NCBI GenBank assembly: GCA_900766735.1
Contig: CAAFWO010000045.1
Coordinates: 1-25,916 of the forward strand
Direction of reading: 5' to 3'
From: Clostridia bacterium
GTDB taxonomy: Bacteria; Bacillota; Clostridia; CAKSNL01; HGM11501
Length of the DNA: 25,916 nucleotides
Under the pieces are notes generated by a model. It saw only the letters and a program-made list of their open reading frames with translations. It was not told the origin of the DNA and did no database searches. Every line of letters starts with the position of its first letter. The stretch's first letter is position 1. Position numbers and translations under genes: made by a program. Of this stretch, positions 1-6,846 are shown piece after piece.

Positions 1-23
1 CCTACACGACGCTCTTCCGATCT
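1..23. other. Illumina read-1 adapter remnant (not genomic)
   Basis: The first 23 bases end in GCTCTTCCGATCT and match the 3' part of the standard Illumina TruSeq read-1 adapter, which is established knowledge. The matching read-2 adapter is at the other end of the window. The genomic sequence therefore begins at 24, and anything translated through 1-23 is artefact. Confidence 0.97.
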
Positions 24-796
24 GGTTTTAAAAACCGAACCTTTGAGAACACCGAAAGGCCGATGATGAGCGACGCAAGGCCGATGACTATCATTCCGAT
101 GCCGATGTTCTGGTTGACGTTTCCGCGGCTCTGCACGATGAGCGCGCCGGCCGCCGCGGCATAGCCGTTGCCGATCGCAAGGCCCAATATCTTGCTCCTT
201 CCCTCGTCGCGCGAGAGCATTGTGACAAAGCGGGGATTGCCTCCGGCCGCGCGGAGAAGGAGGCCGTTTTTCGTTTTTAAGTAAAAGTCCAGTATCAGCT
301 TGAAGATGAGCGCTATCACGAAGAACGTCAAAAGCTTCCTTATATTAAAGCCCAGAAAATCGTTCGGCAGTACGCTTGAGGGGAACACCCTTAAGATCGT
401 CGGCACCCCGCGGCCCAAGTCGATCGTCGAGAGCGCGCCGTCGCCCTTAAAGTTTCCGCCCATGCCGACAACCGTCGCTATCAGGTTGACGGAGATCAGC
501 GCCGTCGAAACCAAAATTCCGCAAAGGAGCGGACGGATCTTTAACTTAACATGGAGCATTCCCGTGACCGAGCCGAACAGAAAGCCGACCAAAAACGCCG
601 CTATCAGCGCAAGGTGAGGCGAAACGCCCAGCTTTACCAATAGCCCGAAAACGACGCCGCCCGAAAGCACCGTGCCCTCCGCCGTCAGATCCGGAAAGTC
701 CAAAATAGAATATGAAATATAGTAGCCCATCGCGATGAGCGAATACATAAAGCCGTCCTGAAGTATTATGTCAAGCGACCCTAAAAAAACCTGCAT
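24..796 (-). CDS. trpY: ABC transporter permease, branched-chain/TrpY type (3' end missing)
   Basis: Integral membrane permease of the BPD_transp_2 (LivH-like) fold, the partner of the lipoprotein encoded just upstream. Hydrophobic segments run through the whole protein, and a cytoplasmic loop carries the glycine- and alanine-rich stretch AAGGNPRF. I place the start at 796, where AGGGAG lies a few bases upstream. An in-frame ATG at 844 falls inside an intercistronic hairpin and gives an unlikely hydrophilic leader. The reading frame appears to close at position 2, but its last residues (PDRKSVV) and the stop come from the adapter, so the gene is truncated after about 257 codons and the usual ATPase gene is beyond the window. 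The tryptophan assignment rests on the T-box upstream of the operon and is inference; the permease sequence alone does not show the substrate. Confidence 0.8.
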
Positions 797-820
797 GTCA
801 ATTCTCCCTTCGGAATAAAT

Positions 821-842
821 GACGGGCGGCGAACCGCCCGTC
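821..842 (-). promoter_or_regulatory. Intercistronic hairpin between lipoprotein and permease genes
   Basis: A perfect 9-bp stem, GACGGGCGG with CCGCCCGTC, closes a TTCG tetraloop as read on the minus strand. It sits 8 bases after the lipoprotein stop and about 25 bases before the permease start. Only a short AT-rich stretch follows, so full termination is unlikely. Such hairpins commonly protect the upstream mRNA or attenuate read-through, so that the binding protein is made in excess over the permease. That role is inferred. Confidence 0.65.
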
Positions 843-850
843 ACGCTTAA

Positions 851-1858
851 TTATTTGTTGGTCGTTACCTTTTCCGCGTTCTCATAGCCTTCCGGAAGAG
901 TCATTCCGAAAGATTCCAAAACTTCGGTATTCACAACGGGCGTTGCGTCCGATATTGTCTTGACCGCCATGTCGGCAAGGGAGGCGCCGGAGAGTGCGTC
1001 GATCGCCATCTCGCCCGTTACTTTGCCGAGCGCCACATAGTCGATCGATACGGAAGCCAAGCATCCGTTCTTGACCTGCTCGACCTCAGAGCCGTATACC
1101 GGGATTCCCGCGTCATTCGCCGCGCCGAGCAATACCGAGAGGTTATTTACCACTTTATTATCGGTGAAGTTGTTGATGCAGTCGACCTCGCCCGCGAGTG
1201 CCGCCGCCGCTGCGGGAATGTCCGCATCGTTCTGGATGCCCTTTGAAACTATCTCAATACCCTCTTTTTCCGCCGCGTCGGTCAAAAGCTTGAGCTGGGA
1301 AATGGAGTTTGGTTCACTTGTGGTGTAGAGCACGCCGATCTTCTTAACGTCCGGCTGCATTGCCTTGATGAGGTTTACCTGTGCCGCCATATCGAGCACA
1401 TCCGACGTTCCGGAGCAGTTATAGCCGGGTGCCTCCATGCTCTTCGCGATGCCTGCGACGATCGGGTCGGCCACTGCGCAGAAGACTAGCGGAATGTCCT
1501 TATCCTCTGCCGCGGCGAACGCGCTTGTTGCCGCCGGTGTTGCTATCGCGATTATCATATCGTAATCCTTTGCCGCGAACTGCGAAGCATATGTCGCGCA
1601 GTCCGAATCGGGCGACGAGTCGGAGCCTATCTGGCGCTCAATCGTGATATCGTCACCGTATTTTTCCTTAAGCGCTTCTTCAACGCCCTGGTAGCAGTTG
1701 TCGAGCGACGGGTGGCTGACATACTGAACGATGCCGACCTTAAGACCATCGTTATCCGTATTCGTTCCCTCGTCCTCATTCTTGCCGCAGCCTGTGAACG
1801 CCGCCGCAACAAGTGTTAATGCCGTTGCCATTGCAAATAATTTTTTCATCTTTTTCAT
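851..1858 (-). CDS. trpX: ABC transporter substrate-binding lipoprotein, TrpX type
   Basis: Extracellular solute-binding lipoprotein of the ABC_sub_bind family (PF04392 type). Residues 1-24 form a lipoprotein signal: a basic start (MKKMKK), a hydrophobic core and the lipobox FTGC with Cys24. An acidic Asn/Asp/Glu-rich linker follows, then two alpha/beta lobes with family-typical stretches such as KVGIVQYVSHPSLD and KKIGVLYTTSEPNS. The 335-aa length is normal. GAGGAAG precedes the start at 1858. It is the first gene after a T-box leader whose specifier reads TGG, and the permease follows. This is the arrangement of the predicted tryptophan transporter trpXYZ. The family is well supported; tryptophan as ligand is inferred from the leader. 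Related proteins bind other aromatic or small ligands. Confidence 0.85.
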   Translation of the reverse strand: MKKMKKLFAMATALTLVAAAFTGCGKNEDEGTNTDNDGLKVGIVQYVSHPSLDNCYQGVEEALKEKYGDDITIERQIGSDSSPDSDCATYASQFAAKDYDMIIAIATPAATSAFAAAEDKDIPLVFCAVADPIVAGIAKSMEAPGYNCSGTSDVLDMAAQVNLIKAMQPDVKKIGVLYTTSEPNSISQLKLLTDAAEKEGIEIVSKGIQNDADIPAAAAALAGEVDCINNFTDNKVVNNLSVLLGAANDAGIPVYGSEVEQVKNGCLASVSIDYVALGKVTGEMAIDALSGASLADMAVKTISDATPVVNTEVLESFGMTLPEGYENAEKVTTNK

Positions 1859-1945
1859 TTTTTCTTCCTCGCTTTCAAAACTTATAATTCATTATATGCC
1901 GTTTTCGGGAGGAGTGAAGTAAAAAGTCTGTGCACCGGCTTAAAT

Positions 1946-1986
1946 ACAAAAACACTCTTATCCCAATCGCTTGGGACAAGAGTGTT
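1946..1986 (-). terminator. Regulatory terminator of the T-box leader
   Basis: AACACTCTT and TCCCAA arms (1951-1966) pair with 1971-1986 in a 16-bp stem with one A-C mismatch and a 4-base loop. A short T-tract follows on the minus strand. It lies directly after the T-box sequence and is mutually exclusive with the antiterminator. Confidence 0.88.
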
Positions 1987-2212
1987 AAAATCTCCTGCGT
2001 TGCCACCCAAATTCACTGCACGAGGCAGTGCACCTCACGACATACCATCATATGTCTGCCAATTTATACGGTAGGCCTCCGTCGCCCCTAACCTTTCGGC
2101 TCAGTTTGCCCTCGCAAGTCCATTCGCTTATGGCCGGCTCTGCCGCAATCACACCGCCTGCGGCTCTCTTTGAAAGCTTTACACCAAAGTTACTACTCTT
2201 GTTCATCGGTTT
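1946..2212 (-). promoter_or_regulatory. T-box riboswitch, probably tRNA-Trp responsive
   Basis: The leader transcript shows the T-box parts in order. Stem I begins near GATGAACAAGAGTAGTAAC, which contains an AGTA element, followed by the family-typical AGAGAGCCG and GGTGTGATTG stretches. A candidate specifier loop contains GAATGGACTTG. The antiterminator T-box is TGGGTGGCAACGCAGG at 2009-1994, and the terminator lies at 1986-1951. Reading the specifier as TGG (2122-2120), followed by a purine, gives Trp. The variable base after TGG in the T-box is C, which pairs with discriminator G73, the base found in bacterial tRNA-Trp. A glycine reading (GGA) would need A at that place. Uncharged tRNA-Trp would favour antitermination and so transporter synthesis. 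Confidence 0.88.
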
Positions 2213-2218
2213 ACGGAT

Positions 2219-2247
2219 ATGTTAGCACAACTTTTTTCGTTTGTCAA
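2219..2247 (-). promoter_or_regulatory. Promoter of the T-box/trpXY operon
   Basis: TTGACA (2247-2242) and TAACAT (2224-2219) are separated by exactly 17 bases. The predicted transcript starts near 2212, just before T-box stem I. I see no strong terminator for the upstream GH2 gene between 2293 and this promoter, so some read-through is possible. Confidence 0.8.
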
Positions 2248-2292
2248 TACCTTTTTAAAATTTTTTTCTGTGCGGCAAAAAACAGTGCTTTT

Positions 2293-3972
2293 TTACTTTT
2301 CGATGGCCGCGGTTTTTTCGTTTATCGCCCTGATCTTGGAAATGTCCATCTTGGGCACGCGGTCATAGGTGTAGAGCCCGTTTATCTCCTGCTCGATGTC
2401 GTATAACTGCGTATAGCAGAACGCAAAAATATCGGGGTTGTCCAAAAGACAGGTCGTGAGCCCGTCATAGCGGCGGATGAGCGCGGGAGCATCCTCGGGC
2501 GCTTCGCCGTAGCTCCAGCCGGAGTCGGACTTTAAGCCGATTCCGCCGTACTCGGAAACGAACATCGGGCCGCCCTTATACCCGTCGGCATAGTTAACAT
2601 CCTTCACAATGCCCTCTGAAAGCTTTTCATAGTGGCTCGCGAATTTTTCAACGTTCTGCTCATAGTCGTGAACGTCAAAAATGTCGCTCTCGCTTGTGTG
2701 AATAAGTCCGCTCGTGTCGATTACCGGGCGCGAGGGGTCCAGATCCTTCGTCATCTTATACACCGCGGAGACGGACGCGATCGCCTTTTGGTTGTGCTCC
2801 GTTCCCCATGTCTCATTAAACGGGCACCAGCCGACGAGCGACGGGTGGTTAAAGTCGCGCTCCATCGCCTCGCGCCAGTTTATCATAAAGGGCTCGATGT
2901 CGAACCTGTTAAGGTCAAATCCCCAGTTGGGATATTCGCCCCAGACCATATAGCCAAGCCTATCCGCATGGTACAAAAATCTCGGCTCGAACACCTTTTC
3001 GTGAAGGCGCGCGCCGTTAAAGCCGGCGTCCATCGAAAGCTTAATGTCCTTTACAAGGTCGTCCTCGGTCGGCGCGGTATAAATTCCGTCCGGATAAAAG
3101 CCCTGGTCGAGCACGAGGCGCTGGAAAACGCTCTTGCCGTTCAAAATGAACTTTTTGCCCTCCATGTGAGGGTCGGAAAGCCCGAAATAGGTCTTTACCT
3201 TGTCATCGCCGAAAATTATCTCGGCGTCATAGATTCCTCCCTTGCCGATCTCCCAGAGGTGAGTCTCGGAAAGCTTGATCTCGCCCCTTAAGGTGCCGCC
3301 GGTCCTCTCCGTCACGCTGCCCGTGTCCTTACCTTCAAAAGAAGTGTTTATCTTGATCTCGCCGGGCGCGGTCGTCTTTATCAGATAGCGCAGAATGCCC
3401 TTTTCCGGGTCGGGATAGAACTTGAAGTTTTCTATGTAGTCCTCCGGCGTGTGCTCCAAATAAACCGTCTGCCATATGCCGGTGGTTCTTGTGTAGTCAC
3501 AGCCCGAGGAATAGAACTTTGTCGCCTGCTTGCCCCTTGGCTGAGTCATCGGCCTCGCGTCGTCCTCGGCATAGAGCGCTAAAATGTTTTCGCCGTCTTT
3601 TAAATAGTCCGTGACGTCAAACCTGAAGGGCGTATAGCCGCCTGTGTGCGTGCCGACGGAAACGGAGTTTATGAAAACATTTGAAAAATAGTCCACCGCG
3701 CCAAAGTGCAAAAACACTCTTCCGCCCTTCCAGTCCTCAGGAACTCTGAACGCGCGCCTGTAGATAACTGCCGGCATAAAGTCCTTATATTCGATGCCTG
3801 AAAGCTTTGACTCCGGGCAGAACGGAACCTCGATTTTTTTTGAAAGCTCCGCCTCATAAAATTTTCTTTCGATCGCGGAACGGCCGAAGTCAAAGTCAAA
3901 CTCCCACGTTCCGTTTAAGTTTTCCCACTCCTCACGCAAAAACTGAGGGTTCGGGTGCTCTTTTCTTAACAT
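2293..3972 (-). CDS. Glycoside hydrolase family 2 (beta-galactosidase/glucuronidase-like)
   Basis: Retaining glycosidase of family GH2, 559 aa, with no signal peptide and so probably cytoplasmic, acting on imported oligosaccharides. Residues 15-135 form the sugar-binding jelly roll (LNGTWEFDFDFG, and GGYTPFRFDVTDYL at 111-124). An immunoglobulin-like middle domain follows, then the TIM barrel from about residue 270. The acid/base is Glu387 in FNETWG and the nucleophile is Glu474 in FVSEYGG. The start at 3972 is chosen because AAAGGAG lies just upstream; the reading frame stays open to 4053, but that extension has no ribosome site. It has its own promoter and follows an AraC gene transcribed in the same direction, its likely regulator. 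Substrate cannot be read from sequence: galactoside, glucuronide, mannoside and arabinoside specificities all occur in GH2. Confidence 0.9.
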   Translation of the reverse strand: MLRKEHPNPQFLREEWENLNGTWEFDFDFGRSAIERKFYEAELSKKIEVPFCPESKLSGIEYKDFMPAVIYRRAFRVPEDWKGGRVFLHFGAVDYFSNVFINSVSVGTHTGGYTPFRFDVTDYLKDGENILALYAEDDARPMTQPRGKQATKFYSSGCDYTRTTGIWQTVYLEHTPEDYIENFKFYPDPEKGILRYLIKTTAPGEIKINTSFEGKDTGSVTERTGGTLRGEIKLSETHLWEIGKGGIYDAEIIFGDDKVKTYFGLSDPHMEGKKFILNGKSVFQRLVLDQGFYPDGIYTAPTEDDLVKDIKLSMDAGFNGARLHEKVFEPRFLYHADRLGYMVWGEYPNWGFDLNRFDIEPFMINWREAMERDFNHPSLVGWCPFNETWGTEHNQKAIASVSAVYKMTKDLDPSRPVIDTSGLIHTSESDIFDVHDYEQNVEKFASHYEKLSEGIVKDVNYADGYKGGPMFVSEYGGIGLKSDSGWSYGEAPEDAPALIRRYDGLTTCLLDNPDIFAFCYTQLYDIEQEINGLYTYDRVPKMDISKIRAINEKTAAIEK

Positions 3973-3998
3973 ATTTTTATCTCCTTTATAAATAAAAT

Positions 3999-4046
3999 AA
4001 GCCTCTTTTCTATGCTTACTATACATAAAAAAGAGGCTTTTATCAA
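3999..4046 (-). promoter_or_regulatory. GH2 promoter embedded in an inverted repeat
   Basis: TTGATA (4046-4041), a 17-base spacer and TATAGT (4023-4018) make a near-consensus promoter. An 11-bp perfect inverted repeat, AAGCCTCTTTT (3999-4009) with AAAAGAGGCTT (4029-4039), brackets the -10: one arm lies in the spacer, the other around the start of transcription. It could be an operator. As RNA it could also serve as a weak terminator for the AraC gene ending at 4064. Confidence 0.75.
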
Positions 4047-4063
4047 TGAACAATAGTTCGGTT

Positions 4064-4804
4064 TTATTGATGTTTCGTCCGGGGTGAGTGCCCGAAATAT
4101 TCCTTATAGCACCGCGTGAAATGCTCGACGCTTGAATAGCCGACGCTCATCGCCACGTCAAGCACGGTTTTTGACCTGTCGGAAAGAAGGGTTCTTGCCT
4201 TTTCCATCTTCATTTTCTGCATGTCCTTTTTCGGTGAAGAATTGAAAAAGCGCCTGTAATACTCAAAAAACTGTGTTCTGCTCATATAGACCAGCGAGGC
4301 GAGCTCCTCTGACGAATAGTTCTTCCCGGGGTCTTTCAACATTTTCATTTTAAGGTCGTAAAACCTTTTGTAAAGAGGATCTCTCTGCTCGTTTTTCTGG
4401 CCGCGCGCGGTCAATACCAAAAGCTCGCGGATGAGAGCCTCCCTCATTTGGGCGGACAATTCGTCCGGCATCACGGTCTCGGCCGTGATAAGCCTTAAGG
4501 TTTCGTTAATCTCTTCGTAATTATCCGGATAGAACACGTGCCCGGTCTTCACCGTCACGGGAAAATCGGGCTTAAAGTGCACGAACGAATTAAAAAAGTC
4601 CGGCGCGCCCGAAAAAAAATGCATATCATAAGGCGCGAAAAGCACACAGGCGTTGTTTTTCGTCGTCACTCTTCCGCTCTCAAGCAAAAGATTCATCGGG
4701 TACGGAAAATATAAAAAAAGGTAGTCGCCGCTCCCATGCGGCCTGTCCACCGTCGACCCCGGACTTTCGCGGCGCATATAATCGGCAAAGCGGATCGAAA
4801 CCAT
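4064..4804 (-). CDS. AraC-family transcriptional regulator
   Basis: DNA-binding regulator, 246 aa. Residues 15-95 form a beta-rich cupin-like sensor with the hallmark stretch NACVLFAPYDMHFF. Residues 145-243 form the double helix-turn-helix of AraC proteins: the first helix pair is around SSEELASLVYMSRTQFFEYYRRFF, and the second contains the diagnostic VLDVAMSVGYSSVEHFTRCYKEYFGHSP. The start at 4804 follows GGGGGTGG. The GH2 gene lies 91 bases downstream in the same direction, so control of that gene by a sugar signal is the simplest reading. The GH39-like gene at 16218 may once have been adjacent, before the phage block arrived. The ligand is not visible. Confidence 0.9.
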   Translation of the reverse strand: MVSIRFADYMRRESPGSTVDRPHGSGDYLFLYFPYPMNLLLESGRVTTKNNACVLFAPYDMHFFSGAPDFFNSFVHFKPDFPVTVKTGHVFYPDNYEEINETLRLITAETVMPDELSAQMREALIRELLVLTARGQKNEQRDPLYKRFYDLKMKMLKDPGKNYSSEELASLVYMSRTQFFEYYRRFFNSSPKKDMQKMKMEKARTLLSDRSKTVLDVAMSVGYSSVEHFTRCYKEYFGHSPRTKHQ

Positions 4805-4821
4805 TTTACCACCCCCGGTTC

Positions 4822-4850
4822 ATTTTAGCACGGTTTTTTAATTTTTGCAA
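4822..4850 (-). promoter_or_regulatory. Promoter of the AraC gene
   Basis: TTGCAA (4850-4845), 17 bases, TAAAAT (4827-4822). It starts immediately downstream of the terminator that closes the phage operon, so the AraC gene is insulated from phage transcription. Confidence 0.65.
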
Positions 4851-4851
4851 G

Positions 4852-4878
4852 AAAAAAGGGACTTAAAGTCCCTTTTTT
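4852..4878 (-). terminator. Terminator closing the phage late operon (symmetrical)
   Basis: A 13-bp stem, AAAAAAGGGACTT with AAGTCCCTTTTTT, is centred on 4865. It has A/T tracts on both sides, so it can work in both directions. On the minus strand the stop codon of the last phage gene (4880-4878) overlaps its first arm. Confidence 0.88.
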
Positions 4879-5105
4879 TATTCGGCCAGACTGTCGGCAT
4901 AGCTTGCCGCCGAGAGCGCCGCGTCCATCGAACGGCTTATAACGTCGGCATACTTTTTCTTGATCTTGACCTTTTCCCCTCTGGGAACCATGATGCCGAC
5001 GCCGTTGACGCAGACGAAAACGTCGCCCTTGTATCTGTCGTTATCCTTCATCAGGTAAATTTCCGTCATCTCCTCAGACGGGTCGGTGATTTTCTTTTCA
5101 GCCAT
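4878..5105 (-). CDS. Small phage protein downstream of the capsid gene
   Basis: A 75-aa acidic protein, last gene of the late operon. It has a charged N-terminus and a compact beta-rich core (DVFVCVNGVGIMVPRGEKVKI), then a helix ending in an alanine-rich tail. Short proteins with a similar VFVxVNG...RG core commonly sit just after the major capsid gene in Clostridia phages; I know of no firm function. A head decoration or completion role is an inference from position. AAGGAGG precedes the start, and the stop codon overlaps the operon terminator. Confidence 0.75.
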   Translation of the reverse strand: MAEKKITDPSEEMTEIYLMKDNDRYKGDVFVCVNGVGIMVPRGEKVKIKKKYADVISRSMDAALSAASYADSLAE

Positions 5106-5125
5106 TAAAATGCCTCCTTATTTAA

Positions 5126-6151
5126 TCAGTTAGCGTCGTCGTTATAGCTTGAGCAGGTCTCCACTCTCACCATATACTGATCGACCAATATCTCCGCGGT
5201 CTGGATCGCCTTCCAGCCGACCGTCGAACGCTGATCGAGCGGATCGCCCGTGCCGGCAGAGCCCAACTGCTTGATGATGGTGCGAAGTCCGCCGCCGGTA
5301 AGCTCGGTCACGCCATAGGCGTTTTTGCCCAGGACAAGCGTTGCGTAAACGGCTCTGCCGTCCTTTCCGCCGTCGGCCGTGCCTTTCCAGATCTTCGCCT
5401 CAGTCGTTTCAATGATGCGGCAGCCGGCGATGCATCCGATTTCGCCCTTCAAGAGCTTTTCGGCGTTGCCGGGAGTGTATTTGTTATACTCCGCCCACTT
5501 GGGGTCGCGCATCAAGTCATATGCGACGGACGGGTGCACGATCGCGACATAGTAGCCGTCGTCCATCGGCTCGGCGTTCTGCTTTTTAAGCGTGGTAACG
5601 GCCTTTTCAAGCGCGTCCACCGTTAAGTAGCTGTTGCCTTCGGTCGCACCGCCGACAAGAGCGTTTCTCGCCGATACCGTTCCGTCGCCGTACTGAACGT
5701 TAGTGCCGGCCATGAGCACGTTTCTCACAACGCTGTCAAGCGTTTTTCCGGCCTGGGAGCCGACTATCTCGACGGTCTCTAACACGACCTTGTCGATTGC
5801 GGTGAGATCAAGCATATCCGTCACGGTGACGTATCCGCCGTACTGGCGCACGGTCGCCGTCTTACTCGTGACGTTTAGTGCCTGCCCGTCGGGAGTCACG
5901 CCCTCGGTAAGGGGCGTCATTGCCTTGGGGAGGGGCGAGAACTGCCTGAACTCGATGGTCTTTCCGCCGTTTTGCGGAATGTCTCTTTTCTGTCCGAACT
6001 TTGAGAAAACGAGCTTTGAGCCGGCAAGCCTTATAAGCTGTTTATCGTAAAAGGTCTTGTTCTCGGCCGAGAGGTTGTTCCCCGTCGCTTCGGATGTGGT
6101 TTTGTTGATAACTGCGGAATCGTCCGCAAAAAGCTGCAAATTAAAATCCAT
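5126..6151 (-). CDS. Major capsid protein, N4-gp56 family
   Basis: Forms the icosahedral shell. The protein opens with MDFNLQLFADD, a start typical of Firmicute phage capsids. It then shows the N4-gp56 family core: NGGKTIEFRQFSPL, then LTEGVTPDG, then TVRQYGGYVTVTDMLDLTAID, then LDSVVRNVLMAGTNVQYGDG, all within the first 160 residues. The C-terminal half includes GYYVAIVHPSVAYDLMRD and a receptor-like GKNAYGVTEL. The start at 6151 gives GGAG a 7-base spacing. An ATG at 6157 would be only 1 base from GGAG and is less likely. At 341 aa it is of usual length. The scaffold gene lies upstream, with a structured 95-base leader between them. Confidence 0.92.
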   Translation of the reverse strand: MDFNLQLFADDSAVINKTTSEATGNNLSAENKTFYDKQLIRLAGSKLVFSKFGQKRDIPQNGGKTIEFRQFSPLPKAMTPLTEGVTPDGQALNVTSKTATVRQYGGYVTVTDMLDLTAIDKVVLETVEIVGSQAGKTLDSVVRNVLMAGTNVQYGDGTVSARNALVGGATEGNSYLTVDALEKAVTTLKKQNAEPMDDGYYVAIVHPSVAYDLMRDPKWAEYNKYTPGNAEKLLKGEIGCIAGCRIIETTEAKIWKGTADGGKDGRAVYATLVLGKNAYGVTELTGGGLRTIIKQLGSAGTGDPLDQRSTVGWKAIQTAEILVDQYMVRVETCSSYNDDAN

Positions 6152-6180
6152 AATCATTCTCCTTTTTTATTTTTTGTAAG

Positions 6181-6244
6181 GTGCGCCGAAAGGGACTTTA
6201 CCGGGCAAAAAATGCTGTTGATCCCTCGTTTCCCTTCGGCGCGC
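6181..6244 (-). promoter_or_regulatory. Long hairpin in the capsid-gene leader
   Basis: The arm at 6181-6195 pairs with 6231-6244 in a stem of about 14 bp with one bulged A and one G-U pair, around a 35-base loop. The sequence after it on the minus strand is A-rich, not T-rich, so it is not a normal terminator. It lies between scaffold stop and capsid start and may be an mRNA processing or stability element that raises capsid over scaffold expression. Confidence 0.55.
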
Positions 6245-6252
6245 CCTTTAAT

Positions 6253-6762
6253 TTATGAAAAAGAAATCTTGTCGCCCTTGGCGATTCTTTTGACGATCTC
6301 GTCCATCTCCACATCGGAAAGAGCCGATACGTCGGTAACGCTCCTGACGGCGCGCGGTCCCTTAATTCCGACTTCGCCCGGGCGGTGAAGGCTCTTTCTC
6401 ACGCCTTCGGCCGCGGACAGTGCTGCTCTTTTCGCGATGAGGCCGGCCGCCTCGTCAAAATGCATGCCGCAGTAGAGAGATTTCATATCCATACCGATCT
6501 TCAATCCCGCTCTGAACTTTTCGTTCTTCATCTCCTCGGCAAGGTCAAAGCCGGGCTGTTCGTTTTTAAGTGCTTCGGCCTCGTCCTCCCACGACTTTAA
6601 CTGGCCGGCAACGGCATATTCCCTGTTTGCCTCAAGAAGTGCCTCGATCTGTCCGTTGCGCTCCTTTAAAAAGTCATAGTCGTCGGGAACTAAAGGCTCT
6701 TTTTCCTCTTCGGCAAAGCCTTCTTCCTCGCCGGAGGGCGATAAGCTCATCTCTTCGTCCAT
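6253..6762 (-). CDS. Capsid scaffolding protein
   Basis: A 169-aa protein with a very acidic N-terminus (residues 1-30), a helical, probably coiled-coil middle (30-70), and the pattern PGFDLAEEMKNEKFRAGL followed by GMDMKSLYCGMHFDE (70-104). That pattern is typical of scaffold proteins of podovirus-like Firmicute phages. The C-terminus (ALSDVEMDEIVKRIAKGDKISF) is the conserved end of that family. The protein would guide capsid assembly and leave before DNA packaging. AAAGGAG precedes the start. It is the first gene behind an internal late promoter, so scaffold, capsid and the 75-aa protein form a separately initiated transcript. Confidence 0.85.
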   Translation of the reverse strand: MDEEMSLSPSGEEEGFAEEEKEPLVPDDYDFLKERNGQIEALLEANREYAVAGQLKSWEDEAEALKNEQPGFDLAEEMKNEKFRAGLKIGMDMKSLYCGMHFDEAAGLIAKRAALSAAEGVRKSLHRPGEVGIKGPRAVRSVTDVSALSDVEMDEIVKRIAKGDKISFS

Positions 6763-6800
6763 AATTTTCTCTCCTTTCTTCTCCCTCGCGGGACAAGTAT

Positions 6801-6845
6801 ATTTTACTCTTATATAATTTAATTTGTAAGTCCGTATACGGCAAA
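6801..6845 (-). promoter_or_regulatory. Late promoter B with palindromic activator site
   Basis: The 18-bp site AAGTCCGTATACGGCAAA (6828-6845, plus strand) has a perfect CCGTATACGG core. It recurs without change at 13702-13719. On the minus strand, 21 bases separate it from TAAAAT (6806-6801). There is no recognisable -35 hexamer; the site occupies that place. The palindrome centre falls near -42.5 relative to the predicted start, the position used by class II activators. Drives scaffold, capsid and the 75-aa gene. Confidence 0.78.
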
Positions 6846-6846
6846 G

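Noticed and set aside
1873..1910. TATAAT-like internal promoter just before the lipoprotein gene
   Set aside because: The upstream hexamer (TTCACT, 16-base spacing) is weak, and such a promoter would bypass the T-box control.
2632..3291. Long plus-strand open frame antisense to the GH2 gene
   Set aside because: The opposite frame has clear GH2 motifs with catalytic residues; this one has no recognisable content and is a by-product of codon bias.
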